Position numbers and translations under genes: made by a program. A DNA stretch of 64,000 nucleotides from Niebla homalea (taxonomy: Eukaryota; Ascomycota; Lecanoromycetes; Lecanorales; Ramalinaceae): contig JAHGAU010000005.1 of the NCBI GenBank assembly GCA_019925105.1, positions 372,001-436,000 of the forward strand. The letters run 5' to 3'. Shown here one piece after another: positions 22,909 through 35,478 of the stretch. The notes beneath the pieces are model-generated. The model was not told the DNA's origin. It saw only the letters and a list, made by a program, of their open reading frames with translations, and did not search any database. Position 1 is the first letter of the stretch, and every line of letters begins with the position of its first letter.

Positions 22909-24400
22909 CTACACCTCGGTTTTAAATTTGATTTTTCTCCGCTCTCTTGGTGCCAAAATTGGAAGAGTCGCGGTAGCCTCTGTTTCGTCTCCACATGGGA
23001 CGTTCCAAGACAAGGTTCCCCTGCTGTCGGTAACCGCAAATGGTCGGATGACGTGAATGAGCAGAGACGTCCCATGCGGGACTCGTCCTCGCCAAAAACA
23101 CCCCACATCACACAGAGCAGATGCGCATCTTTCGTCTTCGGGACGGTGACAAGCAGCGCTTATGGCAGCACTGCATGTTGATGCATGAGGCATTGAATTT
23201 GCCGCTGGGTATTTGCGTAGGACACCATGAAGTATTTGGCTGATCAGGATGAGGAGAAAGATGATGCTCGCTTTGGATGGCGGACAAATAATCAATAAGA
23301 GAATGACTTATTTCGAAATCTCCTGGTGGTACCTATCAAGCCTGGAAGTAAGCTATACCCTCCTGTTGTCCAGCCGGTGCCGGACTCGCCCTCCCAAGTA
23401 TATCTGTTGATCCGGATGATGAATGTAGTCTGGGATAGGAGCCAATGCAAGATGAAGAGAACCATGATCATGGCAGCGCAGTAGCGGAAGGGCATCGAGA
23501 ATTTGTACCTTGAGTGCTGTTCACCTCTGGGCGCCGAGACTCGCAAAGATGCTCCCCATCAGTATTGCGAATCGAGAGGCGCATAGCGGGATGTCGATGA
23601 TATTAGCTTTCAAAGCGCAAAGGCTGCCCTGGTGAACAGATCTTTGGACATCGGATAGACAGTAATAGGTGGGTATGAGCCTGAAAAGTACGTACCCTTC
23701 CGATCTGTCGCAAAGCCTATCCATTCATCGACTACCAGCATACATGAGAGTAAAGAATTGTGTGCGACGTATGCAAGGGTAACGACCACCTGCCATATAT
23801 CGGCGATAATTAGTTGACGAAAAGGCCGAGGCTTCCCTAGAGCAAGTGAATATCTTCAATCTCTTCGAACGAAGTTCAGAGCCGCACCAACCATCGTAGC
23901 TTGGTTCCAGGATACAACTTCATCGGCATTGATTTCTCCAAAGCCCAAAGCCCACAAACCTTTCAAGCTGATGCTCCTGTTGTACCTACCCCGTATAACA
24001 AGTCCATTAAATATGACACCACAAGCAACGATAAGTATGACCATGGAGCTACGCTTGTGCGCAGAATGGTAATATACCATCTTCCGGGAGGTAGACTTAC
24101 GTAATGATCGTGAGTACCCATCGACGAGCGCTAGCCGCCCATCTCCATGGAATAGCCAGAGGATTACAGGGAGTCAAGGTCCCTGTACCAGTTTTTTGGG
24201 CGCCGTCGCTGCCACTCGACCTAAGACTGGAATAGCGTTGTGCATTAAGACGAACAAGTGACGTACCTTAGAAGTCAGCAAAGCAATGGAGTGGGGCAGA
24301 AAGCCCCAACCAATATTTGCGGCATGCGCCAATGATTCTCCAAACCAATGGAGCTTCATCTTCAATGCTTGAGCCAACACATCGAAGCCTGCCTGCCGCC
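22909..24400 (-). pseudogene. 5'-truncated DUF6536 membrane protein gene
   Basis: Conserved blocks of the C-terminal half of fungal DUF6536 proteins appear in order on the minus strand: SLKGLWALGFGEINADE (about 24000), VVVTLAYVAHNSLLSCML and VDEWIGF (23705-23790), SLRVSAPRGEQHSRYKF with LHWLLSQTTFI (23400-23550), GYSLLPGL (about 23350), and a block with CSAAISAACH plus a WRGRV/HG segment (about 23050-23180). Several pieces join through plausible introns (for example GTTCGA..GGCAG near 23875-23790 and GTACGT..GGGGAG near 23700-23550). The N-terminal half, with its SNYCMQ and APTR motifs, is not found upstream, so the gene is partial or its 5' part has degenerated. DUF6536 proteins are polytopic membrane proteins of unknown function. 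Confidence 0.5.
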
Positions 24401-25632
24401 GCTCGTCTTGCGGCTCTTGCCATCATCGATGTTGCTGATTTTACCCCAAGCTAACCTTCGCTTCTGGGGAGATAGCGGAGGCGAATCCGGCTCGCGAATA
24501 GTGCGCCCGAGAACTCAATTTGGTGTCACCATTTCTCTTGGTCCTCAGCCCTTCGAATGCTTCCTATATAATAGTTGGTACTGAGTCGCATTTCACCTCA
24601 AACATACTGAATTTCAAGCAAGTCGCTCTGCTGGCCTCTGTCGCTCCAACAAAGCCAAGGTCAGAGATGATAGTTTGCCATTCTTGACGCCACCATGCTG
24701 TTGTTGCGACCAGTAAGAGCTATGGTCTCTACGGCCACGCACGGTAGTCCATGCCACCAGACATGGATCGTGCTGTGGAATTGGAACTAGCATATCCTTC
24801 GTCCTTCGTCTGCTTAGAGAGGGACCTGGAGAATCCATTATGATTGTTGCTATCTACCTTCAGACCCTAATGGACGGCAAAGTACTAAAGCAAACGCAAG
24901 CGTGGGCTTTAGGCCTCAGATGCCAATTAGCCATGATGTGCGCAGCAATGGAATTCAAACAAGTCAATATTGAAAAGCAGGGAAAGACGCAATAATAAGT
25001 GCCTCTCAATGACAGCCAACAATTCCTACGCGCAAAGGATATCGAAGCCAGTGACTGTGAGTCACACGCCGTCTTGTGTCCTCACCCACTCTCAGACTTC
25101 TGGAACTTGTCAAGGAGATAGAGAGGGCACAGACTTCATAGGGTTTGATGAATGTTTTAACCAGCTAACAGGAATGATATCTGATATCGTAATAAGCCTG
25201 GAAGAACCTCGCAGTCCAAGCTGACCTTAAGATGCGACATAAGGTAACGAAACATGTGAAGTGAAACCCCTATTTCTTGACGCCCCTCCCCCATCAACAC
25301 ACCAACAATGAAAAGAGAGCGGCTCCAAAGTGGAAGCGCAAGGTGAAAGACTATTCAAACTGTCAACGATTAATTGTCGCGAAGGGCAGTCCAGTCTCAA
25401 GTGTTTCACCAGTCGCTAGAATTCTCCTGCCCATGGAACAATATACGGAAAGCGGTCTCATGCCCCTGCAAACAAATCAGCATCAAGTGCAGATTCTGCA
25501 TAACTGCATTGTCACCCACTCACGCCAGTATTACTCTAGGCCCACTGCTCACAAAATAAAGCATGTTCTTGAGATGTTCCTTGGATAGGTTTTGCCGTAT
25601 GTCAAAGCCAAAGCGTCCACTAGACCACTGCT
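24401..25632. other. intergenic stretch without a gene
   Basis: I searched it for the missing 5' half of the DUF6536 gene and saw no conserved block. Short frames only. Confidence 0.4.
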
Positions 25633-26211
25633 TCAAGCCTTGGACCCAGCTTCCCGCTTTAGGTAATAGATATCTGGGGTTCCGTCCAATTTGAAAAGCT
25701 TCGTCAAGACCTCAGGAAGCTCCTCATTCTCTAATGTATCAAGCTCGCATCTTTGCCAGCCGGTTGGGATGTAGTCAGCTTTGAGGGTACTGATTTCCTC
25801 CTCCTGCTCCTTGAGGACCCCCAGGAGCTGTTCAATGAGCTTCAGAAGCTTCTCGATTCTTTCGCTACTGATCTTGAGGTAGCGGTGATTTATGGCCATC
25901 TGCTCAGAGAGTGTCTGCTCCTCCATATGGACTGAGGTATCATCATCGATAGTGTCAGGTTGTATAGAGATATGGACTAGTCTATCGAGAGCGGCCATAG
26001 ATAGATGAGCGATGACTACGAATATGGTGATCGCCGGACGGTTGAAGATGACAGAGAAGAGAACAAAGGCGATATTGGCGTAGTAAATGGATTTCAAAAT
26101 GGACCCTTTGCTGCAGAGACGTCCCAGCTCGGTACTGATCTTATCTTGGAAGGAGGTGGTGGGTTGAGGTACAGTTTCGGATGGCAGGTTGTTGCCTTTG
26201 GAGGAAGGCAT
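25633..26211 (-). CDS. small membrane protein with coiled coil, 192 aa
   Basis: Single-exon frame with a true ATG at 26211. Residues 1-40 are polar. Two hydrophobic segments lie at about 43-58 (YYANIAFVLFSVIF) and 61-77 (AITIFVVIAHLSMAAL). An acidic linker is followed by a heptad-rich helix at about 105-145 (RIEKLLKLIEQLLGVLKEQEEEI) that should form a coiled coil, and a C-terminal segment with no recognised motif. I do not know the family. The layout of a membrane hairpin followed by a coiled coil resembles small fungal effector or partner proteins, but nothing ties it to a neighbour beyond proximity. Confidence 0.6.
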   Translation of the reverse strand: MPSSKGNNLPSETVPQPTTSFQDKISTELGRLCSKGSILKSIYYANIAFVLFSVIFNRPAITIFVVIAHLSMAALDRLVHISIQPDTIDDDTSVHMEEQTLSEQMAINHRYLKISSERIEKLLKLIEQLLGVLKEQEEEISTLKADYIPTGWQRCELDTLENEELPEVLTKLFKLDGTPDIYYLKREAGSKA

Positions 26212-27224
26212 GTTACTACGTGGTGAGTATTAATGAGGCAACGATGGCTGAATGAAGGCCTGATGAAGATGATGATGAAGCTTCAGTGAATATGGATTGT
26301 AGAAAGTTTTGAGGATGCGGATAAGCTGGTGGTAAGGACTGAATGAGATTGGAGTTAAGAGGGCAAGGACGGACAATTCTATGAGAATGATATGGTCACA
26401 CATAGCTCACTGGTCACATTGGCGGTCAAGCATGGTACCTGGAAAGCTACGTGCAAGCTGGAGTATGAACAAAGCGAGCGCGGAAGGGGAAGTCGGCTTG
26501 CTGCACGTACCCTTGTGGCTAGCTTGATGGAGACTGCCTCAGTTTCACAAATGAAACCCCATTCGACAAAACGGGAAAATCATCTTAGGGTACTGCCTCT
26601 CTTAAACCGCATACCTACAGGAACAAAGAAAGAAAGAATGATTCTCCCGCCACAGAGTTCAGGGGATACGCCTCTAGCTGAGAGTATCAGGACCGATCTA
26701 TGATCGCATTCACTCCATTGTGTTTTAGGCTTGCGGTAGCCAGTCCTCTCTCCCGAAGAGGGCTCTTCAGGGCGGCTACCCAGCATTGGAAATCTTGACA
26801 GAAGCCAGAATTACTGGCCAGTGGAAAGCCAATGGAAATCAGATAAGTCCAAAAGCAACAGGCGATACTTTCTGTATCGATGGAAGCGGCGCTCTAAGCT
26901 TGAAGGCACCAGCTTTTACACTTCCCAGGAAGGAACACAACACGATCGAAATGACCCAGAATGCATGGACAAATCGCGGTGTGGTTGAGTTGACTGCCAA
27001 GATCATGAAAACCAAGTTGAATGACCCCAAACTGATATCATCTGACACTCCCAAATCCATGAATCGCCCTGAATTACTCTGAAAGCGCACTTTACGTTAC
27101 TGATGACGCATGATTACCCTATATATAGATCAAATGTTTGGACCTGAAGAGCTCCTATCGCAAAGAAACCTTTACCACTCTATCCCTAACGAGCAAACGG
27201 CTGGAAAAGGATCTGCAAATCCAA
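26212..27224. other. intergenic stretch without a confident gene
   Basis: A 98-codon plus frame at 26786-27082 has a mixed, protein-like composition but no ATG context, domain or partner exon that I can support. Confidence 0.4.
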
Positions 27225-27867
27225 TCAGCACACCTCGCCAAGCGCGCATACGTCATCACCAAAGCATGAGAACAGACTCACATATATGGGCCCCTGCGTC
27301 CCTCTCTTCCACACAACAGACGGTCCGTCCCGATACGGGTCAAACGCCTTGTTATCCGCATCTACGCTCGTCCTTGGGCTATAGTCCTCCAGCTCGATCC
27401 GATTATTCTCAGGCCCACAGCCAGGAAACCAATGGCTCTTGGTCGCGCCTCCGAACGCTCCGCCTATCTCGTTGAACATCAGGTGCCACCTGCCGCCGAT
27501 GAAGAAGCAGTACCCGGAAATCTTGGACTCCACGTAACCAAGGTATTGGCAGTGGATGCCGGGCTGGGTGACGGTCATGTTCGTTTGGGGGTTACCAAGG
27601 CTGTTCATGCAGTTGGTGGAAGGAAGGTCACCGGCGGTGAAGGTGACCTCGAAGGGAGTTTTCGGCGGGTCGAGGACGGGGACGGCGATGCAGCCGTTGA
27701 CGAAGGCTCCTGTGGATGCAGAGGTGGTTAGTGAAATTTCTTGTGAAGCTTCTGACTTTTTGGGATGCCTCATTGAGTGGGGGGGTCGTACCTGCCCCCG
27801 CCATCGCTACTTGCAGTAAGAAGCAAGCGACTGCCACGATAGCAAGAAAGTTGAGTGAAAAGCCCAT
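27225..27867 (-). CDS. secreted cysteine-rich protein, 186 aa
   Basis: Exons 27867-27792 and 27709-27225, with an 82-nt GTACGA..CACAG intron; phases close. The N-terminus is a clear signal peptide (MGFSLNFLAIVAVACFLLQ, cleavage likely after AMA). The mature part has eight Cys, spread through the chain and so compatible with four disulfides, and no membrane segment. The Gly- and Asn-rich middle (HLMFNEIGGAFGG) and the C-terminal CFGDDVCALGEVC are distinctive, but I recognise no named family. Size, secretion and even Cys number fit an apoplastic effector-like or cell-wall protein; this is inference only. Confidence 0.7.
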
Positions 27868-29093
27868 TTTGGACGATGAATGAGGTCAGCGCTTCTGGGT
27901 TTAGGATTTGGGATCGTCTAGATTAGTGGCAAGTACTGATAATCAACCTGCAGATTGAAGGAAGGTTTACTTAAGTGCAAATATCTTGAGGTGTCTTCGG
28001 AAGAAGATGCGTGCTCTCTTGATTTTCTCGATTTTCTACTGGAGCCAATAGGGCGAAAAGTAAGGGTGGCGTCAATTTGTGGAGGATGGCGTCCGCCCCC
28101 ATCTGCCACCACATTGTGCGAATTTGGCTCACGTGCATCTGGGCTTTTCTGGCAAGAAGACATTAAGAAGTAAGTTCACGAAGTCGTAGAGGCGCTACAT
28201 CTTCCGGGATGCCATTGAGTGCATTCCGCAGTCTCTTGGGAGTTCTCCATCCTATGAACGCCGGATTCACAATCATCAAATATGATGATGGCTGATCCAA
28301 CAAATGCCCTATGTAATCGCAACATTCATCACCACTCTTCAGGGCGTGCTGGCTGGTCCAGGTCATATTATCGTAATGCGGATTGTTCCCTAAAACTTTC
28401 CGATTCCTTGTTAACATAATTTGTGCATGCGCTGGCGTCTTCGCTTCTCATTCCTTGCCAGCCTACATTTACCAATATTCAACACCGTTTTAGTGCCTGC
28501 GACCAGATCGATTGCGTCGAGACGATCCGCCATGGCGCCACCATGCAAGCTAGGTGGTGTTTCGTGGGTAGAACTCCAATAGAATCTGTATCAAGCGATA
28601 GTCAGAAGCAGGGATTTACCTAGCATGGATATGTTATGACACCAAGCATTATCGAAGACTTCGCGCACTGACACACAATGTTACTGATTTCTGGAAGCCA
28701 CTCAATCCGGCAGAGATGTCTTATACCAATGTCGGCCACACCAGGCCAAGGTTTGTATGGTTGAAGCGGCGCCGGATCGATAGTGACGTCTATAGCGAAC
28801 CTTTTGTGTGGGTTTAAGGATCAGTACGGAGAAACGAAGGGCTTATGTTCTCATCAATCGAATATTCTTCAGCGGCATTGGAGCAATTTCCGAAGAAAAT
28901 GATAAGCGAGGAGCAATCTTGGCGGAAATTGGGTGGAATGGGGGGTGGCAATCTATGACACATAGTAGTAGAACGCTGCTTCAGCTTCAAATTGACATTC
29001 CCGATATATATTTACGTTCACAGAAGCCAAGCCGTAAGGGAAGCCCAAGCAGTCATGTGGAGCAGTATAATACCTCCTGCGAGCCGGCTATCA
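27868..29093. other. intergenic stretch, one possible small gene
   Basis: A minus frame at 28163-28417 begins with ATG and encodes 84 aa with coding-like composition (ending GIPEDVAPLRLRE), but no family is recognised. The rest holds nothing I can support. Confidence 0.3.
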
Positions 29094-31057
29094 TTATTCC
29101 AAAGCCTTCTCGAGCCAATAGGGTTCATCCTGGCGGACAAAGATCATCGCAGTCCGATGCTCTATCGTTCTGCTTCCTTGTTTGAAGCTCTCTGGCAGCC
29201 TCTTCCTCAACTCAAATGGGCCGTGACAGTTGATTCTTTGCCATATGCCGCCTTTTCTTTTCAGTCTGATCGCTATCACTTTCTCTTTCGTCTTCGATGT
29301 TTCTTCACCTGAATCTCCAGAATCGTCCTCTATGCCGGAGTCTTTCTGTCTTTCATCCAGGGCCTCATTCTCTTCTTCCGACTCGGTTACGTTGCCTTGG
29401 CGGGCTTCGATACGGACCTTCCTCCAGCAATTGAGCGGAACTGTAGCATTCGACCGTTTTTCGCCATACATTTGTGACTCGTAGGATCTTCCGTGTCTGA
29501 GTGGTATGTTAAATTGGAGACCTTTGTTGGTCATGGCATATGGCATCCTAGCATCCTCCTTGGAAGATTTCAGGAAGATGTCCTTCGAGTCGGCAAACCA
29601 GCTAGGACGGAGAGCAAGCATTCCTCCTGTGTCCAGATTCATAGAACAGTCTTCTATCTTCGGAGACGTCCACGCAAAGATGGACTCGTCATCCGATTTC
29701 TTGATGATCTCCTTTATCGGCAGCATGTCAACCCTGACTTTGATGTCCGCACTAACATATAAGTTCCCCCTCACATGGAGCACCTTACTATGAGATGAAC
29801 GTAATAGACACTTACCAGCTGAAGCCTGAGAAAAGCTTTCTCCTTCCCCTCACCATATAACAAGGGCATGTTGACATCGAAGAGACCGAGAAGACTGTAT
29901 GCAACATCCTCCCCTTTGGTGGTTCTCCTGTTCGAGGCCCAACTCATTTTCATGGCTGCACTCGCTTTTTCAGGGGCCCCTAGATAACGCTCTCCAATAC
30001 CTGTCGTTTGATGGATCTCTTTAGCCAGTTCATGGGTAGACCCAATTCTGCGCCAACGCTGATCGAAAAAGATTGTACATTCGGGTTCAGGTGCTAAGAG
30101 TTCTTGAAGCGTCCATCCACGAGTGAACCATTCACTTTGTTGAAATTGAGCTTTTGACTCCTGTACAGATAGGAAATCAGCCCAGCCCTTATATGATGAG
30201 AGCGCACCTTGTCACGCTACTCATTTAGTCGCACAGATTCCCGTTGTCTTCGGGATGCAAGTAGAGGAGCTCATGGAGATCAACTTGATCCAATGTCTTC
30301 TGTAAATATAATAGACGCAAGTCTTTTCTGGCAAACAGAGGGCGACGATATAACAGGGGTAACGTCCTTTGAGAGCCCCATTACCTCTATTTATGAGAAG
30401 TAATAAGAGCATTGTTTTCTGCATGTGCTTGCCACGGTACTACACCATACCAATAATGACTGGACTGCAGGCTACCTCATGCGGGGTGCCTGCGCTCATT
30501 TGTACGTACCTGCAGGTTATGTTCATCCCATATGACATCCTCCATATAGACATAGCATTCAATCGCGCAACGATACCAATCGTACATGGAATTGATTGCC
30601 TCGGAGAGTTCGGAGCTGCTCTCTTTGTTGATGCAACAGGTGTCGATCCAGGCATATGGCAATCCACTTTCCAACGCGAGCGAGCAGAATCGTCTGATCT
30701 TCATTCTACGACTTCAGATCAATTAAGGCTACTCTGATGTGCAAAGGGTCGGCGTCAGAGAGGAAGGGAACGTAAATGACAGCGTCATTTGTATTTCTGG
30801 TGCAGGAGGCATTTGCTCTTTAGATCGAAGCCTATAATACCGGCATACCCCGGATCAAGTTTATCAGAAAGTGTTAATGAGAAACCAACGTACAAATCGG
30901 GATTCTTGTGCTGCTTGGCAGCTGCGAAATCTTGAAAGGACACTTCCCCCCGCTCCTCATCGTTCTTGACCCACACATGCGACAGAATGGCGTAACCTAG
31001 GAATCTGTTATCCTGAAATTCTTCAAATTCTAGAGTGTCAGTCTTAAGCAGACGCAT
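29094..31057 (-). CDS. HET-domain protein (heterokaryon incompatibility type), four exons
   Basis: Exons 31057-30894, 30705-30510, 30160-29816 and 29711-29094 give 440 aa with all phases closing. HET hallmarks are in order: the N-terminal MRLLKTDTLEFEEF, YAILSHVW, VSFQDF, the central YAWIDTCCINK and SELSEAINSMYDWY, then WFTRGWTLQELLAPE, MSWASNRRTT.GEDVAYSLLGLFDVNMPLLYGEG, FLRLQ and SIFAW. HET proteins mediate programmed cell death after non-self recognition in Pezizomycotina. After the HET domain comes a C-terminal region of about 200 aa with an acidic stretch and no repeats. Introns 1 (188 nt) and 2 (349 nt) are much longer than others in the window; intron 3 is 104 nt. The gene appears intact. 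Confidence 0.85.
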
Positions 31058-31652
31058 GACGAGGCTATGGACAGCGTGCCACCGCGAATATTGGATGAAT
31101 TTGCAGCCCTTGCTGGATAAAGAGATGAACCATGGACTGGAGGCGCAGATCTGAGCATGAACTGTAAACACTAGAGAATGCACGGGGCCCCACCTTCCCC
31201 ACATTTATATGGCCTCATGCGAGTCAATGGTCAGTCACTTCGCAACTAACACGGTCTCCTAAGAATGTTCACTGCATTGCAATGGTGAGCTGTGGCGCGC
31301 TCGAACTCATCGTTTGCTTCGCAAAGATGCCACAGATGCAGGGGCTGATAGCAACCTGTTTGTCTCGGTGATGCTCGGTCAAGCCTTGCATTGTAGATTA
31401 GGCCCCAACATACCACGGAAACTGGAGCATGGAACAAGAATTTAGAACGAGCTTGGTAACATCATTGCTTGCGCTTGGCATGGGACAAATAAATGTGGAC
31501 ATCTCTTACTTATGACATGGATCTATATCCTATCCTATCTCCGTGATCATATTACGTCTTCCGAGCATTAAGTGACGACTCCGAAAAGCCTCATACCGCA
31601 CCCACAAGCTCTGCTTTGGTTGCTCTTTTCGCCCTCGGCCGACAATCGGCCG
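31058..31652. other. intergenic stretch without a gene
   Basis: Upstream of the HET gene. Nothing further is seen. Confidence 0.5.
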
Positions 31653-32742
31653 TCAATGAAGTCCGCTAGTCTCGTCTTTTGTTTTCACTTCCTCGAAAGT
31701 TCGTTCGAGCCATTCAGGAGCCATGGAATGATCCCAGATGCCTTGGATGTAAAACTCCTCTTCCAAGGTATTCAAGTTCTTGGCGCCACTGAGATGCAAA
31801 TGGTCGATGTGACTGTTTTGGTACTCAGCAATTTTGTGGTCGTGAACATCGGGGCAAGTCTCGTACATGGTTGCGAGCTGGATACTCGGAAGGGCTAGAC
31901 CCTGCTCAAAGCCAAAGCTTTGTCACTTCTCGAGGTTACAGTCGCAGAGTGTTGTGAGCAGCTCAACCAGCGTCATGGACACTGCCGACTCATTGGCTTG
32001 ACGATCGGACCGCAAAGTACTACGTTGCTAATCTTCGCTGATTCTTTTCGAAATGAGGTATGCCGCGAAGTTGCTCCTCTGAAGTTGCTGCAAATATGAA
32101 GGTCTTAAGCAGATCTCGATAGAGACGTTCCAGACGAAAGCCGTCTGTGGGCATGGGACCTAGATACGAATCGGTCAACCAAATCAGCCATGATAGGTAC
32201 GTCATCATTCAAATTCGAGTCAGGCGCTGAAAAGGTGCCTTCTTTATTCAATCCCGCGGTAATCCCTTGCTATCGGATACAATCTTTCGCGACTCGCAGA
32301 TGTGCTTTGCCATTTCGAAAGCCACGCTCATGACGTCCTCACAACCTGACCAATTACGAAAAGACCGATGAGTCGGTATTACAAGGATTAACACCGAGGT
32401 CTCAAAGTTGTTGACTGTATCCACTTGCCTCTGTTCGTATTCACCTGAGCGTAAAATGTCGTCGCTACTCTTCTCAGCCAGTGCCAAGTCCCTCACTGTG
32501 GTCATCTTTTTCTCCATGACCGCAACGGTCTCAAGGAGGAAATTGCAAAGACTGTCCTTGAAGATGTCCAGCCAATTACATAGAGCCAGGATAAGCGCAG
32601 GTGGGACTATCAAGTTCTGTTCCGAGTTTGTGCCCCCAGATACAGGTTTGTGTGTAGCTTGCTCGTCAATGTTTTCGGGGCAATGGACCGGGAACGAGGT
32701 CTTAGATCTGCTGCTTAGCGCTATTCTCGACATGTCAGGCAT
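31653..32742 (-). pseudogene. decayed gene or unresolved multi-exon gene of unknown family
   Basis: Three protein-like blocks lie in order on the minus strand. One is 32742-32248 (includes LALCNWLDIFKDSLCNFLLETV). The second is 32208-32020 (SYLGPMPTDGFRLERLYRDLL). The third runs from about 32000 to 31653 (SAVSMTLVELLTTLCDCNLEK, a TGA, then SFGFEQGLALPSIQLATMYE to the end). The last block is continuous except for one in-frame TGA at about 31920, and the joins between blocks lack clear splice signals. I do not recognise the family. Either introns I cannot place connect these, or the gene is dead. Confidence 0.3.
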
Positions 32743-35478
32743 TCAGAACGGGGTCACGCAAACCAACATCAACCTTGGATTATGATTCGTAATGGCTATC
32801 ACAGGCGCCATATTCATCTCGGCACATTCCGGACGACGTCCTGTTTTCGTACTTGCCAACGTTGCGCTGGCGTTCGTTTGGCTCTTTAATTCGAAAGATT
32901 TGAGCCCACCTGTAAAACAGCAGATCTGACATACACAGGTCTCTCCATGATAAACTCGTTGCACGAGCGCAGTGGATCGGCGGCATCGGCGCGAGGGATC
33001 CTGGCTCTCATCATGCTAATGAACATCATTTCCCCACTCGGTATTACACCGTTACATTTTCTCTTCGGAGAAGGGTTTCTTTCGCTCTAGATGAGAGCCA
33101 AAAGATTAGTTTCTGATAATTTACTTGACGCTCCCGAGAGCCTGGCATACCTCTCTGCCCTGGCCAGTGGCGCTGGACAAGATTGACAGGAAAATTATCT
33201 CGTGCTCATGTTCTGATATCTGATTCAGGCTTTTGTGATCTACTTTGTAGTGCCTGAGAAGTGAGGGCGGCCAGTACTTCCTTTTGCAGTGGTAATGCGC
33301 TAACGTTGACAAGCTTGATGAACTTGTCGATGTCTTTAGTGTCAGATGAGCGCGTCGAGGGTAGGTCCGCACGTACAGAGTAGTGAGACCACGTGGACCC
33401 CGCAACTGATGAAAAGGCTGAGCAGGGCTGCGGTTTGAAAGCCAGTAGGGTTCTTCGTATGGTAGAATGATCATTGCAGATTAACAGTGATCAATAGGCT
33501 TATCTTGGATTGGTATCTGCAGAATGTTATCTACTGACATTCCATTATTTTAGAATCTCTTCATTGTCTGTTACTCGCATGTATCTCTAAGATATTGGTA
33601 AATTTATGCTGTGGTTTCGGACTTGCTGTGATCGAGTCTTCAGCCGTTTGTGCTATTATTCGAATACTATTTCCTTTCTCAATCTGGGCTCTGCGTCCCA
33701 AGCCTTGTCCTCGCTCTCTCTGTTCTTCCTGGAAACACTCAAATGGAACAGCGGATAGCATTCAAAGACCCGAGATAGACCACGGTGTGTTTCGAAGCAT
33801 GATCCCTCAGTCCACAGAGTGTGACAGCCAACTCTCAATAGCCAACTTTCAAACATTCTTGAAACACCACCTCACCCCCACATTCATCTGACCCCCCAAC
33901 CGTCTGTTCCGTGCCAATTTCCCTCTTTCAAATCTTGAGCGTAAGTGCCACGCAGACGCGGGACACTCAAGATACAGATCAACGCTATTGGTGGTGTGTG
34001 GCCAGCCACTTTTAGGGCGGCTCGGCTTGTTTTTTGGGCGGTTCTGTGAGATCTGGACCCCATCTAAGCCGCTCCCAAAATCCCACGATTCCAACAAAGC
34101 GGGTCGGGGTTTTTACCCGTGCCGTCTGGGGCTAGTGGATGTCAGATATGACCCCGTGACTGTTTGAGTGGTGGTCTCAGCTTTCCCACTCCGACAGTTT
34201 CTGCCCTTGACTGTTTCTCTTCGAGAAAATCGGTGTCTTTACACTAAACACGCACGATAAGTTGAAGTATGTTCGTCGAGAATTGCACTCTGTGCTCTGT
34301 TGGTCACAGATATCTACTCAGCTGGTTCCTGTTTCCCGTCCTCCGGCCCGTAATGACGATGGCAAATGACGACGGTAAGTAACGGGTGTGCCACCAGGCC
34401 CAACGAATTATGTCTCAGAACGGCAGTCGGGGACCCACACCACGTTCCAACAACGGGTTTCTGCACTTGGCCGTGGTTCCCACCTGAGATAATCCTTCAT
34501 CTACATCGATAGACCAGGATGGTTCCTCTCATTCCAGTGCACTCACTCACCACCTTCCAACAGGAAAGTCGTTTTATTTTGAGCTTGAACGGTTTTGTGG
34601 TGTGCCCGAAGAGCCCCAATGAGCATCAAATTCTTTTCACAGTAAGGGGATCATTGCTCAGCCCCATTGATAATCAGTTGACCAAGTATATCAGCCCACT
34701 GTTTGTCCTCATACGACAATCGCTCGAATGTTCGTCAGATCCATAAATGCTGCATCTACTTCAAGCAGACAGCGATGTTCGATGCCTGATGTTTTTGGGT
34801 TCTATCTCCGCGTGTGAATGAATTTTGGTGAAGATTATTCGGCGTGATCATGGGGGGTTGCTCATACTGTGTTTGAAAATGTCTTGGAGATACGATTTTT
34901 GGTATCTTCAGGTTCGGAACGGTAGCAGCCATGCATCATGTCCACAATCATTTGTTAACATCTTCAATCCCGTCCCAATGCGACCAATGTCTGGCCTTAA
35001 TGATGCTCTTCTTTTCATCAAGGTGCTTCAACAAGTCTAACTGGTGGTGTGATGACTATCAATCCTAAGCTATGGTGTAGGTCAGCTGACGATCGCCCGG
35101 TATGAGAGCCCCCGTCTCGAGTCCACTGTGCCCTCTTCGATTGCAATCAGCTTTCCACCTGTAACACTTTTAATTTCGCTGCCGCTTGCTGTTACGTTCC
35201 ACATGTCATATTCAGTCCTGCTCATTGGTCTTGGTCTGCTTAGAGAACCCGCACCTGAAGCCATCTTCGTGGTATTCGAGTATCAAGCTGTTTTCAAATA
35301 GATCAGGCCGGCCTGAGGTTTGATTGCTGGTCCTTTCATGTCACATCCTGCCGTCTGTTTCTCGAGATGGCATGGTTGATAAGTATGAAAAGCCCCAGAG
35401 ATTACAAGAAAAAATTTACATATTGATAGAAACAACTCTGCTGGGTATATCTTCACTCAATTGAATTATACCTCAAGA
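32743..35478. other. long gene-free stretch
   Basis: About 2.7 kb with only short, overlapping frames on both strands. A minus frame ending at 33121 and another at 33849-34097 were examined and could not be supported. Confidence 0.5.

Noticed and set aside
33121..33474. Minus frame with EEPYWL, resembling the end of the HET protein (DEPYWLE)
   Set aside because: Similarity is limited to about six residues and no HET motif lies upstream.
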